Positions 54,390-63,037 of a stretch of 64,000 nucleotides of DNA are shown one piece after another (positions within the stretch are counted from its first letter, which is position 1; every line of letters begins with the position of its first letter). Where the stretch lies: contig CAIKMS010000007.1 in the NCBI GenBank assembly GCA_903828595.1, positions 1 to 64,000 on the forward strand. Reading direction: 5' to 3'. This DNA comes from an uncultured Pseudomonadota bacterium. Lineage in GTDB: Bacteria > Pseudomonadota > Gammaproteobacteria > Steroidobacterales > Steroidobacteraceae. The translations under genes and the position numbers were made by a program. The notes under the pieces are model-generated. The model was not told where the DNA came from, made no database searches, and was given only the letters and a program-made list of their open reading frames with translations.

Positions 54390-54992
54390 TCAAAAGCCCA
54401 CAGGTCGGCCTAGCCCGCCCTCAATCAAGGGACGCAACCGATCATCAATAGCTTCGCGCGCCCGAAAGATTCGTGAGCGCACGGTTCCTACCGGACACTC
54501 CATAGCACTGGCGATTTCCTCATAGGACAGACCATCAATCTCACGCATGACAATCGCTGCGCGTAGGTCTTCCGGTAAAGCCATCATGGCCTCATTGACT
54601 GTTTGGCGAATTTCATCGCTCAACAGCAACGCCTCGGGCGTATCCGTGTCTTGCAATTTACTTTGCATCGCGTGTTGCTCCGGGTCCTGTAAATCGAGGT
54701 CGTAATCTAAAGGTCGTCGCTTGCGCGCAACCAGCGAATTCTTGGCGGTGTTAATCGCTATCCGATAAAGCCACGTATAAAAAGCGCTATCGCCACGAAA
54801 ATTGGGCAATGCTCGGTAAGCCTTAATAAAAGCCTCCTGAGCGACGTCCTGGGCTTCGGCTGCGTCACGTACGTAGCGCAGAATCAACTTAATGACCTTG
54901 TGCTGATAGCGAAGAACCAAAATGTCAAAGGAGGCCTTATCCCCCTTTTGCACACGCTCAACCAGCTCAAGATCACTGACTTCAACGCTCAC
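54390..54992 (-). CDS. rpoE: RNA polymerase sigma factor RpoE (AlgU)
   Basis: ECF sigma factor for the envelope-stress response. Region 2 has DAAEAQDVAQEAFIKAYRAL and FYTWLYRIAINTAKN; region 4 has DGLSYEEIASAMECPVGTVRSRIFRAREAI. GTG 54992 (SVEVSDLELVERVQ) is chosen, with GGGA eight bases upstream. The frame is open to 55028, but a sigma-E promoter at 55034-55060 would start the message near 55027, so the longer start is unlikely. The resulting 200 aa is close to family length. Confidence 0.95.
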   Translation of the reverse strand: MSVEVSDLELVERVQKGDKASFDILVLRYQHKVIKLILRYVRDAAEAQDVAQEAFIKAYRALPNFRGDSAFYTWLYRIAINTAKNSLVARKRRPLDYDLDLQDPEQHAMQSKLQDTDTPEALLLSDEIRQTVNEAMMALPEDLRAAIVMREIDGLSYEEIASAMECPVGTVRSRIFRAREAIDDRLRPLIEGGLGRPVGF

Positions 54993-55033
54993 AAACACGA
55001 TCCCGGAAGACAGCCCACCCGGGCACACGTGGA

Positions 55034-55060
55034 ATAGACACGGGCGCTGGAAAAAAGTTC
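55034..55060 (-). promoter_or_regulatory. sigma-E dependent autoregulatory promoter of rpoE
   Basis: On the minus strand GAACTT (55055-55060) and TCTAT (55034-55038) are separated by 16 bases. This matches the sigma-E pattern GGAACTT-N15/16-GTCTAA in both elements and spacing. It lies about 40 bases before the chosen rpoE start. Confidence 0.65.
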
Positions 55061-55174
55061 ACCGTAGCAATAAAGATTCATGGCTTACCCACTATTGCCT
55101 GCACCAAGGCAGTGCACATACGGGCTCTAGATAGGCGCAAAAGGTTCGCCCTCACCAACGAGAACCCGTGCTTT

Positions 55175-55438
55175 TTATACCGGGACATCGAGAATCGAGT
55201 CGACCATGGCCTGCAACTCGGCATCCGGGGATTTCGCGCGTCCGTAGAACCAGTCGGCCAACTGGGGATCTTGCACCGACAAGAGTCGCTCGAATACCGC
55301 CCGCTGGGCCTGCGAAGCGGTTGGATAGAGCCTATCCAAATAACGCAGCAGCAAGGCATCAAGCTCGCGGGTTCCGCGCCGGCACTGCCAGCGCAGCCGG
55401 CGCAACTCTTCGGACGAGGTCAGAGATTGAGTACCCAA
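55175..55438 (-). CDS. sdhE: FAD assembly factor SdhE
   Basis: Small protein (87 aa) that promotes covalent flavinylation of SdhA. It has the RGxxE motif in CRRGTRELDALLLRYL and DPQLADWFYGR. It starts 11 bases after sdhB and closes the sdhCDAB operon. Confidence 0.93.
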   Translation of the reverse strand: MGTQSLTSSEELRRLRWQCRRGTRELDALLLRYLDRLYPTASQAQRAVFERLLSVQDPQLADWFYGRAKSPDAELQAMVDSILDVPV

Positions 55439-55449
55439 CGTCCGGCGCC

Positions 55450-56238
55450 TTAGTGGCGCCGCTCCACCATGAGTTTCTTGATCTCAGCAATTGCCTTCGC
55501 CGGGTTGAGATCCTTAGGACAGGCTTCGGTGCAATTCATAATCGTGTGGCAGCGATACAGGCGGAAAGGATCTTCCAGCATATCCAGTCGCTCACCCGTG
55601 GCCTCATCACGTGAATCCACAATCCAGCGGTAGGACGCCAGCAGTGCCGCCGGCCCGAGGTAACGATCACTGTTCCACCAGTAACTGGGGCAACTGGTCG
55701 AGCAGCAGGCGCATAAAATACAGGCCGATGGCCCGTCAATTTTCTCCTGATCGTCCTTAGACTGCAGGCGCTCACTATCCGGGGGCGCCGGAGTGCGGGT
55801 TTGTAGCCACGGTTTAACCGAGGCGTACTGCGCGTAAAAATTAGTTAAGTCTGGAACCAAATCCTTAATCACTTCCATGTGCGGCAACGGGAAGATATTG
55901 ACATCGCCCTTGCACTCGCCGATGGCCGTTGTGCACGCCAAACTGTTTTTTCCGGAAATATTCATGGCGCAGCTGCCACAGATTCCCTCACGACACGAGC
56001 GCCTGAAGGTCAAGCTGGAATCGACTTCGTTTTTGATCTTTAAAAGCGCGTCCAACACCATAGGACCGCAACTGTCTAAATCAATTTCGAAGGTGTCAAT
56101 GCGCGGTCGCTCGCCGATTGATGGATCAAAGCGGTAAATGCGAAACGCTTTTACGTTACGCGCGCCCACCGCAGCTTTGTGCACACGACCAGGCACGTCC
56201 TTGTAGCGCGAATTCTTTGGCAGAGTCAGTTCGACCAT
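55450..56238 (-). CDS. sdhB: succinate dehydrogenase iron-sulfur subunit
   Basis: Electron-transfer subunit of complex II. The 2Fe-2S ligands are in [10 protein letters not shown] and the downstream CT region. The 4Fe-4S and 3Fe-4S ligands are in [13 protein letters not shown] and [13 protein letters not shown]. The length of 262 aa is typical of the longer family members. It lies 38 bases after sdhA. Confidence 0.97.
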   Translation of the reverse strand: MVELTLPKNSRYKDVPGRVHKAAVGARNVKAFRIYRFDPSIGERPRIDTFEIDLDSCGPMVLDALLKIKNEVDSSLTFRRSCREGICGSCAMNISGKNSLACTTAIGECKGDVNIFPLPHMEVIKDLVPDLTNFYAQYASVKPWLQTRTPAPPDSERLQSKDDQEKIDGPSACILCACCSTSCPSYWWNSDRYLGPAALLASYRWIVDSRDEATGERLDMLEDPFRLYRCHTIMNCTEACPKDLNPAKAIAEIKKLMVERRH

Positions 56239-56276
56239 GGGTATATCCCTCTACGTATCCGTCAGACTGAAATGAA

Positions 56277-58061
56277 TTAGTAAGTCCGTGCCTTCGGCGG
56301 TATGGCCTGGACTTCGTCAGTCAAGGTGTTCAAATGTACCGGCCGGTAATCAAAACGAGCGCGACCCCGTTCATCCACCCAGCACAAGGTATGCTTCAAC
56401 CAATTCACATCATCGCGATCTTTAAAGTCCTCACGGGCATGCGCGCCACGACTTTCCTTGCGATGTGCGGCAGATTCGATGGTGGCTACAGCTTGAACCA
56501 GCAGGTTATCCAGCTCCAGGGTCTCTACCAGATCCGTGTTCCAAATCAGCGAGCGGTCAGTGAGTCCTACATCGGCAAACGAATCCATCGACGAGGCAAT
56601 ACGCTTACAGCCCTCTTCTAACGACGTGCCGGTGCGAAACACGGCTGCATCGCTTTGCATGATTTTCTGCATCTCCAGCCGCAAGCTCGCCGTGGTTCGT
56701 GAACCCTTCGAGTGACGAATCCGGTCTAAACGAGCCACGGCTGAGTCACCCGAGCCAGCACGCAGTGGCGCATGCGGCGTGTTTGGCTTAACCGCCTTCG
56801 CACAGTGCCGTGCCGCGGCGCGTCCAAAGACCACCAGATCCAACAGCGAGTTGGATCCTAAGCGGTTAGCGCCATGCACCGATACGCAAGCCGCCTCGCC
56901 CACGGCCATCAGGCCAGGAACAACGGTATCGGGATTGCCATTGCGCATATCAACCACTTCACCGTTAACATTGCACGGTATGCCACCCATGTTGTAGTGC
57001 ACGGTCGGCAGAACGGGGATGGGCGCCTTGGTCACATCCACGCCCGAGAAAATTCGCGCCGTCTCGGCGATTCCGGGCAGGCGCTCATGAATGACCGATG
57101 CGCCTAAGTGTTCGAGATGCAGGTGTATGTGATCCTTCTCAGCACCCACACCGCGACCTTCCCGAATCTCGATGGTCATAGAGCGTGAAACCACATCACG
57201 GCTCGCTAAATCCTTGGCGTTCGGCGCATAGCGTTCCATGAATCGCTCACCGGCCGAGTTGGTGAGATAACCGCCTTCGCCACGTGAGCCTTCTGTGATC
57301 AAGCAACCCGCACCATAGATGCCGGTTGGATGGAATTGCACAAACTCCATATCCTGAAGGGGCAAACCGGCCCTAGCTACCATTCCGCCACCGTCACCGG
57401 TGCAGGTATGTGCAGAGGTGCAGGAGAAGTAAGCTCGGCCATAACCGCCGGTTGCTAGGATCGTCTGATGAGCACGGAAACGATGCAGGCGCCCGGTAGC
57501 CAGTTCCAACGCAATCACTCCGCGGCAGGCACCGTCCTCCATCAACAGATCGATAGCGAAAAATTCGATGAAAAACGTCGCGTCGTGTTTCAGGGATTGC
57601 TGATACAGGGTATGCAACATGGCATGGCCGGTACGGTCGGCGGCCGCGCACGTACGCTGCGCGATGCCCTTACCGTACTCGGTGGTCATTCCACCAAAAG
57701 GACGCTGATAGATGCGCCCATCTTCAGTGCGTGAGAAAGGCACACCGTAGTGCTCCAGTTCAATCACTGCCGATGGAGCTTCCTTACACATGTACTCAAT
57801 GGCGTCTTGATCACCCAGCCAGTCTGAGCCTTTAATCGTGTCGTAGAAGTGATACCGCCAGTCATCATTACCCATATTGCCGAGCGCGGCTGAGATGCCG
57901 CCTTGGGCTGCCACCGTATGGCTGCGGGTAGGAAACACCTTACTGATCGCGGCTACCGACAGACCAGACTCAGCCAAACCGAAAGTCGCGCGCAAACCCG
58001 CGCCACCGGCACCGACAACAATCACATCAAAGGTATGGTCTATGAAAGCGTATTCAGTCAC
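56277..58061 (-). CDS. sdhA: succinate dehydrogenase flavoprotein subunit
   Basis: Catalytic subunit that oxidises succinate to fumarate in the TCA cycle. It has the FAD motif [11 protein letters not shown], the covalent-flavin region [11 protein letters not shown], the active-site [15 protein letters not shown] and [14 protein letters not shown]-type block ([14 protein letters not shown]). The length of 594 aa is normal. Its start overlaps the sdhD stop by 4 bases. Confidence 0.98.
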   Translation of the reverse strand: MTEYAFIDHTFDVIVVGAGGAGLRATFGLAESGLSVAAISKVFPTRSHTVAAQGGISAALGNMGNDDWRYHFYDTIKGSDWLGDQDAIEYMCKEAPSAVIELEHYGVPFSRTEDGRIYQRPFGGMTTEYGKGIAQRTCAAADRTGHAMLHTLYQQSLKHDATFFIEFFAIDLLMEDGACRGVIALELATGRLHRFRAHQTILATGGYGRAYFSCTSAHTCTGDGGGMVARAGLPLQDMEFVQFHPTGIYGAGCLITEGSRGEGGYLTNSAGERFMERYAPNAKDLASRDVVSRSMTIEIREGRGVGAEKDHIHLHLEHLGASVIHERLPGIAETARIFSGVDVTKAPIPVLPTVHYNMGGIPCNVNGEVVDMRNGNPDTVVPGLMAVGEAACVSVHGANRLGSNSLLDLVVFGRAAARHCAKAVKPNTPHAPLRAGSGDSAVARLDRIRHSKGSRTTASLRLEMQKIMQSDAAVFRTGTSLEEGCKRIASSMDSFADVGLTDRSLIWNTDLVETLELDNLLVQAVATIESAAHRKESRGAHAREDFKDRDDVNWLKHTLCWVDERGRARFDYRPVHLNTLTDEVQAIPPKARTY

Positions 58062-58444
58062 AGCGAACTCCCAAAGGCCACTTTCAGCACGGCGTAAAGA
58101 CCCGACACCGCCACCAACGTGTGTAGGAACTGCAGAAGGATAAGAGCCAGCACTTTGCGTCCCTTGTCATGCTGATAGTCCTCAACAATCTCTTGTGTAC
58201 CGAGCATTGAGTGATAGCAGGCGATGGGAACCAAAACCAGCAGCAAGATCGTGTTGATAGGCTGGCGCACGAAGTGAACGACAGCGGCATGATCGCTAAC
58301 GTCGATACCGTAAAGTGAGACAACAAACCAGATACACAATGGCACCAAAGCTAACGACGTAACGCGGGTTGACCACCAGTGCGAAGTACCATCCTTGGCT
58401 GAGCCAAGACCCAACACCCGGCCCATTGGACTACGCAGACTCAT
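58058..58444 (-). CDS. sdhD: succinate dehydrogenase membrane anchor subunit
   Basis: Membrane anchor of complex II, 128 aa with three hydrophobic helices (about residues 30-46, 60-80 and 100-123). The [16 protein letters not shown] segment and the periplasm-facing His ([15 protein letters not shown]), the probable heme/quinone ligand region, are visible. It overlaps sdhC by 4 bases. Confidence 0.93.
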   Translation of the reverse strand: MSLRSPMGRVLGLGSAKDGTSHWWSTRVTSLALVPLCIWFVVSLYGIDVSDHAAVVHFVRQPINTILLLVLVPIACYHSMLGTQEIVEDYQHDKGRKVLALILLQFLHTLVAVSGLYAVLKVAFGSSL

Positions 58445-58836
58445 GGGTGCACCTTTGGCATGACCAGCCAGTAACTGCTAAGAAGCGTCAATACAATCGT
58501 TGTGGCAACGATCGCGTAGGCGGACAGCCGAGCGGCTGCCTTGTTGATACCGATGCCGCTATCCCAGAATAAGTGCCGGATGCCCGCGCAGGTGTGGTAC
58601 CAAAAAGAGGCCAGCAGCCCCACTAAGACGACGGTGCCTAGCGGACCGGACAGCAACACCACCAAGGCATGGTAGTAGACCGGGCCCGAGGCCAACGCCA
58701 CCAGCCACAGAATGAACAAAATCAGGCTCAACGACAAAACGGCACCCGTCACACGGTGAGCGATAGAGGTGGCCATGGTGTACATGAACCGATACACCTG
58801 CAAGTGCGGTGACAACGGTCGTCCGGTATTACTCAT
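58441..58836 (-). CDS. sdhC: succinate dehydrogenase cytochrome b556 subunit
   Basis: The product is 131 aa with the SdhC signature RPLSPHLQVYRFMYTMATSIAHRVTGAVL at the N-terminus and the heme-ligand His in FWYHTCAGIRHLFWD. It has three transmembrane helices. First core subunit gene of the sdh operon, 96 bases after the SDHAF4-like gene. Confidence 0.96.
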   Translation of the reverse strand: MSNTGRPLSPHLQVYRFMYTMATSIAHRVTGAVLSLSLILFILWLVALASGPVYYHALVVLLSGPLGTVVLVGLLASFWYHTCAGIRHLFWDSGIGINKAAARLSAYAIVATTIVLTLLSSYWLVMPKVHP

Positions 58837-58932
58837 AAGGCAGCATCCTTAACCAAGAGTCTCGTTCGTAAAACGCCTGAATAGACCACAAACTGCTTAA
58901 CTTACCTACAAGGGTTCGGTAGTGGCGACCCA

Positions 58933-59139
58933 CTAAAAATCGATGCAGCGACCGCCTTTCTCCCAATCACCGAAACGGGTCGGCTCGGCGCCACCACGAC
59001 CGCCGATCTCCACGGGCATGCTCGGCCCCGCAGCCGGCAACTCACCCCGTCCGGCCGGCAAGGCAGGGGCTACGCCACTGGTCACCTCTGGCACAGCCAC
59101 GGACTCGGGAGAAAACGATGACGGATCAGGCTCTTTCAT
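58933..59139 (-). CDS. DUF1674/SDHAF4-like succinate dehydrogenase assembly protein
   Basis: The product is 68 aa with a disordered Pro-rich N-terminal half and the conserved C-terminus GAEPTRFGDWEKGGRCIDF, the signature of DUF1674 proteins. The mitochondrial homolog SDHAF4 (Sdh8) binds free flavinylated SdhA before it joins SdhB. It stands just upstream of sdhC on the same strand, which supports this role. No good ribosome site is visible before the ATG. Confidence 0.88.
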   Translation of the reverse strand: MKEPDPSSFSPESVAVPEVTSGVAPALPAGRGELPAAGPSMPVEIGGRGGAEPTRFGDWEKGGRCIDF

Positions 59140-59332
59140 GGCGCCAATGGTGCCACAATCGCGCAGTGCAGCACTAGCATTCTAGCAGGAGCAGCTAAAT
59201 TACTGACTCATTGTTCATTAACGTCTCGCAGCGTCCCGATCGCTTTGTGCCATGGTGCACTGTTTGCCGTGCCGATTCGCAACCAATAGCCGCTTCCTGC
59301 TTTAATGAGACCAACAAACACCCGTCCCAGCC

Positions 59333-60235
59333 ATGCCGATTAACTCCATGACAACTCACGGTGTACACACCACCTCAAACTCAGCCTACGGCCTTATCGC
59401 GGTGGCCGGTCCTGACGCGCTGACCTTTCTGCAGGGTCAGTTGACTCAAGACGTGCGAGACCTCAATCACCATGAGCTGAAGTTAGCCGCCTACCAGTCA
59501 CCGCAGGGCCGCGTGCTGACAACTATCCGGCTATTTGCCACCCCAGATGCCGTGATGTTGATACTCGCCCGCGCAATGGCCGAGGAGATCGCAACGCGCT
59601 TGAAGCGCTACACGTTGCGAGCGAAAGTCAGCGTGACCGACGTGTCTGACGACTACCATTTTTACTGTGCGGTTAATGACGCCAGGAGCCCGGCGTACTC
59701 AGGCGCGCAGGTCATGACCCAACACGATCAGCATCAGCTTGACTGGGGGCACGGTCGAGTGATGACCATCAGTCAACAACCTGACATAAGGTTAGCCAGC
59801 CACTCGGACGAGGCTGCCTGGTTCACCGCCTGTATTTTGGCTGCAGACAGCCACATTGAACCCCAAACCAGTGATCAGTTTACCGCCCACATGCTCAATT
59901 TGGATTTGCTAGGCGCAATTAGCTTTACCAAGGGTTGTTACACCGGCCAGGAAATCGTTGCGCGCACCGAACACCGAGGGCGCGTGAAGCGCCGCCTTTT
60001 CGCCTACCAGGTCGAGACCGCGACGGCTGAACTGCCATTACTCAGTGGCGTGTTCCTAGGCGAGGATAAAGTCGGTGAGATCGTCAACAGCAACCTGTGG
60101 CGCGAATCGCTTCATTGTCTGGCGGTGGTGAATCTGCCGGCGCGAGACCAACCGCTACGCGCTGAAAGTGGCGCGATACTCACGCCCTGCGCTGTGCCCT
60201 ACCCAGTGCCTGAACCATCGTCAGAGCCGGGCTAG
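59333..60235 (+). CDS. ygfZ: folate-binding iron-sulfur cluster assembly protein YgfZ
   Basis: Tetrahydrofolate-dependent protein that helps mature or repair Fe-S clusters, related to the glycine-cleavage T-protein. It begins its core at LIAVAGPDALTFLQGQLTQDV, and the diagnostic motif KGCYTGQEIVAR is present near residues 200-212 with its Cys. The length of 300 aa is normal. ATG 59333 is used; MTTHG at residue 6 is an alternative. It stands alone, divergent from the sdh operon (itself an Fe-S client). Confidence 0.94.
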   Translation: MPINSMTTHGVHTTSNSAYGLIAVAGPDALTFLQGQLTQDVRDLNHHELKLAAYQSPQGRVLTTIRLFATPDAVMLILARAMAEEIATRLKRYTLRAKVSVTDVSDDYHFYCAVNDARSPAYSGAQVMTQHDQHQLDWGHGRVMTISQQPDIRLASHSDEAAWFTACILAADSHIEPQTSDQFTAHMLNLDLLGAISFTKGCYTGQEIVARTEHRGRVKRRLFAYQVETATAELPLLSGVFLGEDKVGEIVNSNLWRESLHCLAVVNLPARDQPLRAESGAILTPCAVPYPVPEPSSEPG

Positions 60236-60253
60236 CGCCCAGCCATTAAAGAG

Positions 60254-61054
60254 TCAACGTTCGCCTTTTCGGCCACCGGATTCATACAAAAACACGCAGC
60301 TAGCCAGACGCACGGTGGGCACTCCGGGTTTAGCGCGTCGCTCAAGACGTGTCATGTCACTGTCTAAGTCCTTTAGCAGCTCATCGGCGCGACTCGCCAG
60401 TCGATGCCGAAACGGCTTAATGGCCGTCACCGGAAAACGATGATTGGTTGCTGCGGCCTCAAAGTAGCGCTCTTTAGGCGTCGATGCCGTCTGATTACGC
60501 ACTAACGTTGAAAGCAATCCATCCACCAATTCCAGCGCACGCGCCGCAAAATACGGCTGCGCGCTATCCACGATTTGCTTGCGGCTCACTGGCCGCAGTT
60601 TGCCGCCACGTTGTGAAATTGCTTTTAGATTTAACAAAAAGGCCAAGGCGGCCCGTGGAGTAATCTCCGGAATCACCTCGGTGACCAAGCCAGAAAACGA
60701 GCGCTGTTTGCCTGCAAAGGGCAAACTCAATGGCTGACCGCTTCCATCCAGATAATCCGGGCATGTATACCAGTGCGAGATGAGATGAGCCGCATCGGTC
60801 GCGCCCATCCCCGGTGCAACTTTGGATTGCCCGGTGCGTGCTTGACCCGCGTTTTCGAGCGCCTTCTCAAAGACTTTAAGACAGGTATCTTGGGTAAAAC
60901 CAGAGGCCAGTAAAAACCGCGCCAGATTCGATAAAAGACGCTCTTGAACTTCCAAAGCGGGCTTGGGGGTAACGGGCTGCAGGTCCCTGTTCGAGGCTTG
61001 CCTGCGCGCTGCCGGACGAACAACACGTGCGGCGAGTTTCTTAGCGGCAGTCAT
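60254..61054 (-). CDS. DUF6502 family protein, paralog 3
   Basis: A 266-aa soluble protein. Residues about 90-165 share the family block HWYTCPDYLDGSGQPLSLP followed by SFSGLVTEVIPEITPRAALAFLL, plus a C-terminal segment similar to its two neighbours. The N-terminus is basic and Ala-rich, and the helix-turn-helix seen in paralog 1 is not recognisable. Its ATG overlaps the stop of paralog 2 (4 bases). Function unknown; the family assignment is by recognition of the block pattern. Confidence 0.8.
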   Translation of the reverse strand: MTAAKKLAARVVRPAARRQASNRDLQPVTPKPALEVQERLLSNLARFLLASGFTQDTCLKVFEKALENAGQARTGQSKVAPGMGATDAAHLISHWYTCPDYLDGSGQPLSLPFAGKQRSFSGLVTEVIPEITPRAALAFLLNLKAISQRGGKLRPVSRKQIVDSAQPYFAARALELVDGLLSTLVRNQTASTPKERYFEAAATNHRFPVTAIKPFRHRLASRADELLKDLDSDMTRLERRAKPGVPTVRLASCVFLYESGGRKGER

Positions 61055-61899
61055 GAACGCGTCCAGCGGCGTAGCGCAGACTTTTTCCGACCCGGTTTGG
61101 ATACCGCAGGGGCCTTAACTTCGGCCGATGCATGTAACCAGACACTGACCGTTGCCGTGGGCTCACCAACGCGACGGGAGCGACTACGTGCGGTTAACCA
61201 TTGATTGATTTGGAAAGTAAAAAGCTCGGCTTTACGCTTAGCCATCTCATCAAATTCAACGATTAAATCCGCTGGCAAATGAAATTCGGTTACTTCGCGG
61301 TACATACGTAACGGCGCTTCACCCCGATCGACATGGTTGTACAAAATAGTGCCGAACAAGCCGTACAGTCGCACGGGCAATCGATCCAGATGATGAAGCC
61401 CAAAGTACGGCACGACCGCACCTTTTCCATAAGGCTTAAAAAGCCCATCGGGCAAACTGCGTAGCAACTGATTATCCAGCAACTCTTGAACGACTCGCCG
61501 AGGTTCGTCGTCAGGAAAAAAGCGACGACTCAAGGTTGAAAAACCCACCTCACCCTCTCCCAGCGCATCAATCGGCAATGCCATAGGTTGTCCATTGGCA
61601 TCAAGAAAATCAGCATCGGTATACCAGGTCACCAAAATATCCCCGATGCGATGCAGCCGGTGATACTGAAGTGCTTCGTCAGGGCTGTAGGGATTTTGCG
61701 TTGCCCGCTCAAAGGCATCGTTAAAACCGCGTTGCAACCAGTTTGACCCCAGTCCCAAACGGATAAAGGTTCGTATGACGACCGCCACGCACTGCACAAA
61801 GGACTGGTACAACGCCTCGGTAGGCAGCGCACGAGGATGGGCGCCTGTCTTAGGCGCGACATTCTCAGTCCTTGCTGATCTGCGCAGTGACATCACCAT
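61051..61899 (-). CDS. DUF6502 family protein, paralog 2
   Basis: A 282-aa protein with the block ILVTWYTDADFLDANGQP and then GFSTLSRRFFPDDEPRRVVQELLDNQLLR, the middle part of the DUF6502 fold. A basic C-terminal tail (KPGRKKSALRRW) is present. The N-terminal DNA-binding-like region of paralog 1 is reduced. It lies 2 bases after paralog 1 and overlaps paralog 3 by 4 bases, so the three form one transcript. Molecular role unknown. Confidence 0.82.
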   Translation of the reverse strand: MVMSLRRSARTENVAPKTGAHPRALPTEALYQSFVQCVAVVIRTFIRLGLGSNWLQRGFNDAFERATQNPYSPDEALQYHRLHRIGDILVTWYTDADFLDANGQPMALPIDALGEGEVGFSTLSRRFFPDDEPRRVVQELLDNQLLRSLPDGLFKPYGKGAVVPYFGLHHLDRLPVRLYGLFGTILYNHVDRGEAPLRMYREVTEFHLPADLIVEFDEMAKRKAELFTFQINQWLTARSRSRRVGEPTATVSVWLHASAEVKAPAVSKPGRKKSALRRWTRS

Positions 61900-61901
61900 A
61901 A

Positions 61902-62759
61902 CTAGTGCTTCCTCGAGCGTTTTTTAGGTTTGGTCACACGCGGCGCGATCACCGTTTCGGCGGGCGCCTCAAAGACATAAAAACCCACACCTAAGCGCAC
62001 GGCGGTGCCGGTTGCGTTTGACGCGGCGCCAGGGTCATTCAGCGCGTCTTCTAACGAGTCAGCCAGCGCATCGGTTTGTGCCGCAATGTCGCGCGTTAGC
62101 ATCGGCACATAGGCAGGATTTAGTCGCCCGTTTTGAATGACTCGGTGAAATCGCGGCTGGGTGGGCGATGTGAGATTGTGATGCAGAGTATTGAGGTGAT
62201 CGCGAATCTGCTCGCCTAAAGCCGCGATACCCTGAGGATCCCAACCGGCATTGGCGAAATGGCGACTGATGGCCTCAAACTTTCCGTCAGCTCTACGACG
62301 GACCGCTTTGACCCGCACCAGCTCATCCAGAATCGTTACCACGCGTGGCTCTACGCTGTAGCGCTTAACCAGACTAGTGAAGGAAAGCTTGGTGCCACGA
62401 ATGGACAATGGCGCTGGCTGACCGGAGTCATCCTGAAAGTCTGAATCCGTCCACCAGCCGGTCAGCACCCGCTGAATACGGTGATACCCCCGCGTTCCAT
62501 CCGGGACGTCCTCCTCGGTGGTCCGTAGCAAAGCGGCTACCTCTCGGCGCGTCAAACCCGTCATCGTTGCAATACGCGAGGTATTAGGACGCGCCGTGTC
62601 GCCTAACTCGTCTGCCGCATGAACAAACGACGCTTTCATCAGCGACTGAAATTCACCCGCACCGATGCCGGCTTCCAAAAGCAATCGAGCTAGCGGCTGT
62701 GAAAGTCGCCGTACCGCCGATAGGACCGCCTTTTTCTTAGGCTCCATAGGCAGGATCAC
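61902..62759 (-). CDS. DUF6502 family protein, paralog 1 with HTH-like segment
   Basis: A protein of about 285 aa. N-terminal helices LSQPLARLLLEAGIGAGEFQSLMK, a helix-turn-helix-like TSRIATMTGLTRREVAALLR (about residues 60-80), the block GWWTDSDFQDDSGQP, and SFTSLVKRYSVEPRVVTILDELVRVKAV follow in the order known for DUF6502. The tail is Lys/Arg-rich. A DNA-binding role is inferred from the HTH only. The start may be GTG 62759 or ATG 62747; neither has a good ribosome site. First of three tandem paralogs. Confidence 0.85.
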   Translation of the reverse strand: MILPMEPKKKAVLSAVRRLSQPLARLLLEAGIGAGEFQSLMKASFVHAADELGDTARPNTSRIATMTGLTRREVAALLRTTEEDVPDGTRGYHRIQRVLTGWWTDSDFQDDSGQPAPLSIRGTKLSFTSLVKRYSVEPRVVTILDELVRVKAVRRRADGKFEAISRHFANAGWDPQGIAALGEQIRDHLNTLHHNLTSPTQPRFHRVIQNGRLNPAYVPMLTRDIAAQTDALADSLEDALNDPGAASNATGTAVRLGVGFYVFEAPAETVIAPRVTKPKKRSRKH

Positions 62760-63037
62760 TTAATCGGCGAGTGGGTACCACGGTTACGAACCATCCGACG
62801 CGGCCACCGCCATTTAAGAAATTGCACATCGATCCACACTGCCACGTCAGCAACAACGGCGTCCAGTTTACTCGCGGCAACTGTGCAGCCCCACACAAGC
62901 TTCAGCGCGCCACTTGACAATAAGTGGCGATAGTAGCGCGGTGCCCACGCTGTGTGCAAAAATGCCCACAGCGATTGGTGTACAGGGACGTGCGCAGCTA
63001 AGTCACCTATAAAACACCCGCATTAGGAAGGCGTCCG
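62760..63037. promoter_or_regulatory. divergent region between the DUF6502 operon and the HTH regulator
   Basis: 278 bases that must hold the promoters of both divergent units. TTGACA occurs at about 62912 and TATAAA at about 63010 on the plus strand, but they do not form a properly spaced pair. A minus-strand ORF of 67 codons (62756-62959, TTG start) overlaps the DUF6502 start by 4 bases; it is not convincing as a gene. Confidence 0.4.

Noticed and set aside
62756-62959. 67-codon minus-strand ORF overlapping the DUF6502 paralog 1 start by 4 bases
   Set aside because: Starts with TTG, lacks a ribosome site and has no recognisable pattern; the overlap alone is not enough.
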